Assembly (NCBI GenBank): GCA_950097015.1
Contig: CATNEN010000003.1
Coordinates: 5,317,501-5,381,500 of the forward strand
DNA from: Macrostomum hystrix
Lineage: Eukaryota; Platyhelminthes; Macrostomidae
Reading direction: 5' to 3'
Length of the DNA stretch: 64,000 bases
Shown here: one piece after another, positions 62,501-64,000 of the stretch
Numbering within the stretch: position 1 is the first letter of the stretch
How the letters are laid out: each line of letters opens with the position of its first letter
Translations under genes and position numbers: made by a program
Notes under the pieces: generated by a model
Seen by the model: only the letters and a program-made list of their open reading frames with translations
Told to the model about the DNA's origin: nothing
The model's database searches: none

Positions 62501-64000
62501 CTGCAGTCCGCCTTCTATCAAATCGCCGTCCACCCTAGCTGTCGTGACGCGCTCCGCATCATTCTGCCGAAAGACATCAGCAAGCCACTGACCCAGGATA
62601 ACTTCCAACTATGGCGGTTTACCAGAGTCGTGATGGGAGCCAGCCCGTCTCCATGGATCCTTCTCGCCATCATTCACAAGCTCTGTCTGGACGCCTCCCA
62701 ATCCTGCAACTTCGGTCTCACAGACAATGAGGTGGAGTCGATTCCATCGGGCCTGTACGTGGACAACTTGGTGCAGGGCTACGACGACAAAGGGACAGGC
62801 CCTCGCCTGATCAAGGGCCTTCGCTCGCTGTTCAAGTCTGCCGGATTTCATCTGCGGGAGTTCGCTGCCAATGACTCCGACGCTCTGAAGGAGCTCCCTG
62901 GGGAGGACCGAATCTCAAGTCCCTCCGTTCAGTGCCTTGGCATCTCCTGGGACGTTCAACAGGACACGCTGCACTTGAGCAAGCCGGAGATCCCTGCGGA
63001 CAGCGCCCTCACCCGGTCCAGTCTCCTCAGCGCGATCTCGAAGCCTTACGACCCGTTCGGCTGCGCGGCTCCGCTTCTCCTCGCCGGACGCCTGCTCTAC
63101 AATGCCGCCTTCGACTCAGGTGACCCGTGGGACAAGCCTGCTGACTCGGACACCATCAAAGCCTGGAGCAAACTCCGAGAGGACTTCATCCAGATTGACC
63201 GCATTGCCATACCACGTCGCTGCATCGAAGACCGTACCAAGCCCTGTCGTCTTGTCATCTTCAGCGACGGATCACCGCAAGCATATGGCTTCGCCATCTA
63301 CCTGCAACAGGAACTGAACGGCCGTACCATCTCCAACCTGATCCATGCCAAGGCCCGTCTCGTCCCGGCCAGGAAGAAGGGTATGTACATCACTGTGCCA
63401 CGCATCGAACTCTGGGCTGCGCTTATCGCCAACCGGACGGCCTCGATCGTCCGCGACATACTGACGCCGGCCGTCAACATTGTCGGTATCACGCACTACA
63501 TCGATAGCCAAATCGTCCTGTACTGGCTTCAAAATGGCACCAAGCTTCGCCCCTACGAAGGCCGTCGGGTTCAAGAAATTCGGGACTCGGACCTCACCAG
63601 CGACCGCCGTTACGTGCCCACCAAGGAAAACCCGGCGGACTACTGCACCAAACCACTAGACCTGGCACACCTGCTCAGTTCCAACTTCCTCAAGGGGCCC
63701 AGCTTCCTCGAGCTCCCCTTTGATGCCTGGCCTTCTTGGACCCCGCCCGCTGTGGACGTCAGCCTCCTAAAAAACACGCCGTCGGCAACAGTTAAACACA
63801 CCCAATCGAACAATCTTCTTGCCTTCGCCGCGAAAATCTCTATGACGCCGCCTGCAGGAATGGACATAACACGCTACGGCCGCCTGAGCACTTTGCTTGG
63901 TGCCACCGCCTACGTTATACGCTTCGCCACTCACAGCAAAGCCAAGGGAATCCCAAACACATCCGAGCGCGAAGCGGCTCTTCTCCTCTGGGTCAAGTAC
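59519..64000 (+). CDS. BEL/Pao gag-pol polyprotein (3' truncated by window)
   Basis: 1494 codons without a stop, starting at the first ATG after the primer site. Order: an unusual Cys/His-rich N-terminus (about residues 5-85, including C-Q-Y-C and C-P-L-C pairs), a Pro/Ala/Gln linker, the gag region (about 265-470, FDGSDPASFPAFWSSF), and two zinc knuckles (about 499-560, CVFC...HC, CFNC...H..C). The retropepsin-like domain reads LIDGGCSYTYLN near 640. Reverse transcriptase follows (VVDASAP, SDLQSAFYQI, YVDNL near 1080). RNase H spans about 1244-1370 (FSDGSPQAYGF, RIELWAA, YIDSQIVLYW, NPADYCTK), and the integrase N-terminus begins at the edge. It makes the capsid, protease and polymerase for copy-and-paste transposition in cytoplasm and nucleus. 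The protease D-G-G replaces the usual D-S/T-G. Confidence 0.93.
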   Translation, partial: MSSLCAFVSTTATCSETCLAQQHSKEKLRCQYCHTVICRRFADSAFSPKGSASKAVFDLLLSRLNEALDSAGPQPVYKCPLCPSSDGYSAPSLYEQLTAQGLMQVDLRDKRPTHFKRSGLQHGIRASGSEEGVESASTPEARDPGHVNNDGGSQRRNSANPATTSAQPASHSACATPRPTTTDPAAAPAQPGFFPRSSPSYAPGAAPAVSQDCMQQLLYSLTQMMQQNQQILLQVQAQACQPSNSSVPTQPAPRPNFSGDSVLRNVQLQTFDGSDPASFPAFWSSFNYRVDSTSYSDVDKFETLRGLLKDAALKKLGGLDACQPGAYKEARRILELNYGDLQEQKSVCYRRLLAMPRLRSIEYESLEDFADVLRLTIGQLSRLNEPAAAMDAYAFALWPKLPSAMQMDIQEARIKGSKTPMPTMAELQDHLDTKLRALRASIATAEPAAIPYAGASLVNAACHTKDIFKTEQRNSRPSWDPPARDNNSRLTRRRDANCVFCDSDTHAASHCGRVVKPDERLDIVRRKKLCFNCLRAHEVRNCPSRFRCQECKAKHHTSLHGASTLETKPAHKTVSTRQSKTNSHLNASSGTTAIADSESAPVNAISCISSTQDQQLSSTIMATFATAAVNPVNGASVKVTALIDGGCSYTYLNNDIAQRLGLKSLARLSLDSSACHADTRRRIHADIVRLELAAADGRRMPLKVLCVEKIAPAIHVPATKLPRDVQASLAHVPYGIANLPPARDEEVHLDLLIGNDYAQLLIGPSIGAIPLRPRLTAHLTPFGAILSGSLGDDEHHSGNSHPRVIGNTLLCNSHPTNLEQLVDRMTSLEILGLQKDVGRVNLQDDALTIRLLESVTRQPDGRFSVALPFKPEAEQLPTNFSQAFGRAQATHRRLTLAQREQYYAEFKKRKEEGVIEIVDGGKPAGSIVHVLPHFPVVKESSNTTKIRPVVDASAPTSLGGRSLNDLLETGPNLLTSLLQVQLRLRIFRYACISDLQSAFYQIAVHPSCRDALRIILPKDISKPLTQDNFQLWRFTRVVMGASPSPWILLAIIHKLCLDASQSCNFGLTDNEVESIPSGLYVDNLVQGYDDKGTGPRLIKGLRSLFKSAGFHLREFAANDSDALKELPGEDRISSPSVQCLGISWDVQQDTLHLSKPEIPADSALTRSSLLSAISKPYDPFGCAAPLLLAGRLLYNAAFDSGDPWDKPADSDTIKAWSKLREDFIQIDRIAIPRRCIEDRTKPCRLVIFSDGSPQAYGFAIYLQQELNGRTISNLIHAKARLVPARKKGMYITVPRIELWAALIANRTASIVRDILTPAVNIVGITHYIDSQIVLYWLQNGTKLRPYEGRRVQEIRDSDLTSDRRYVPTKENPADYCTKPLDLAHLLSSNFLKGPSFLELPFDAWPSWTPPAVDVSLLKNTPSATVKHTQSNNLLAFAAKISMTPPAGMDITRYGRLSTLLGATAYVIRFATHSKAKGIPNTSEREAALLLWVKY

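Larger units (their letters stand above)
59206..64000 (+). mobile_element. BEL/Pao LTR retrotransposon, 5' LTR and gag-pol, 3' end outside window
   Basis: A 254-bp LTR, a tRNA primer site and one uninterrupted gag-pol frame to the window edge. The frame is intact and GC-rich, unlike the surrounding AT-rich DNA, which points to a recent insertion. It interrupts the 23-bp array right after CTTGACACCAAT. The second LTR and target duplication cannot be seen. Confidence 0.93.

Noticed and set aside
59797-63867. Many minus-strand ORFs
   Set aside because: Antisense shadows of the GC-rich BEL/Pao gag-pol frame.

Overview
The window reads as nuclear DNA of a bilaterian animal. Genes are split by GT-AG introns, the proteins match animal families, and there are tRNA-headed SINEs and a BEL/Pao LTR retrotransposon. 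A spiralian such as a free-living flatworm is possible, because every gene whose start lies here has a 3' splice-acceptor-like AG 4 to 43 nt before its ATG, as spliced-leader trans-splicing would give. I cannot name the species.

The most striking property is tandem repetition. About 30 different minisatellite arrays, with mostly unrelated units of 17 to 42 bp, cover by my rough sum close to 40% of the window. They sit between genes, fill introns (HGD intron 2 is about 90% array), and one lies in frame inside a zinc-finger gene. Several show higher-order repeats (about 500, 656 and 345 bp). Long open frames in these arrays are artefacts of unit length and are not called as genes.

Layout. 1-2.1 kb: two arrays and two perfect palindromes. 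2.1-4.7 kb (+): a BRAWNIN/UQCC6-like microprotein ORF overlapping the start of NAT9, with a cluster of RFX X-box motifs. 4.8-12.5 kb: arrays and a SINE. 12.6-13.3 kb (+): adenylate kinase 2-like. 13.3-25.2 kb: arrays and AT-rich DNA. 25.2-26.2 kb (-): a small putative N-myristoylated protein. 27.2-28.0 kb (-): a broken-looking coding locus. 30.8-32.5 kb (+): UBC9/UBE2I, the SUMO E2. 32.7-38.8 kb: arrays and the last exon of an unidentified single-pass membrane protein. 38.9-40.6 kb (-): a four-TM claudin/PMP22-like protein. 43.5-45.1 kb (-): a four-finger U1-type zinc-finger protein with a PQPSLQQ array. 46.3-48.4 kb: a large 24-bp array. 48.5-52.5 kb (-): homogentisate 1,2-dioxygenase, complete in four coding exons. 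55.1-57.9 kb (-): the 3' part of a CUB-CUB-LDLa-TM (Neto-like) receptor. 59.2-64 kb (+): the 5' LTR and uninterrupted gag-pol of a BEL/Pao element inserted in a 23-bp array and running off the window.

The genes are ordinary housekeeping or signalling genes with no evident shared pathway: mitochondrial complex III assembly, acetylation, nucleotide metabolism, SUMOylation, tyrosine catabolism, membrane proteins. The interest lies in the repeat landscape, the overlapping-ORF transcript, the X-box cluster, two SINE families (8 copies) and a small insertion with a hammerhead-like core. I see no RNA genes other than tRNA-like SINE heads, and no CRISPR array.
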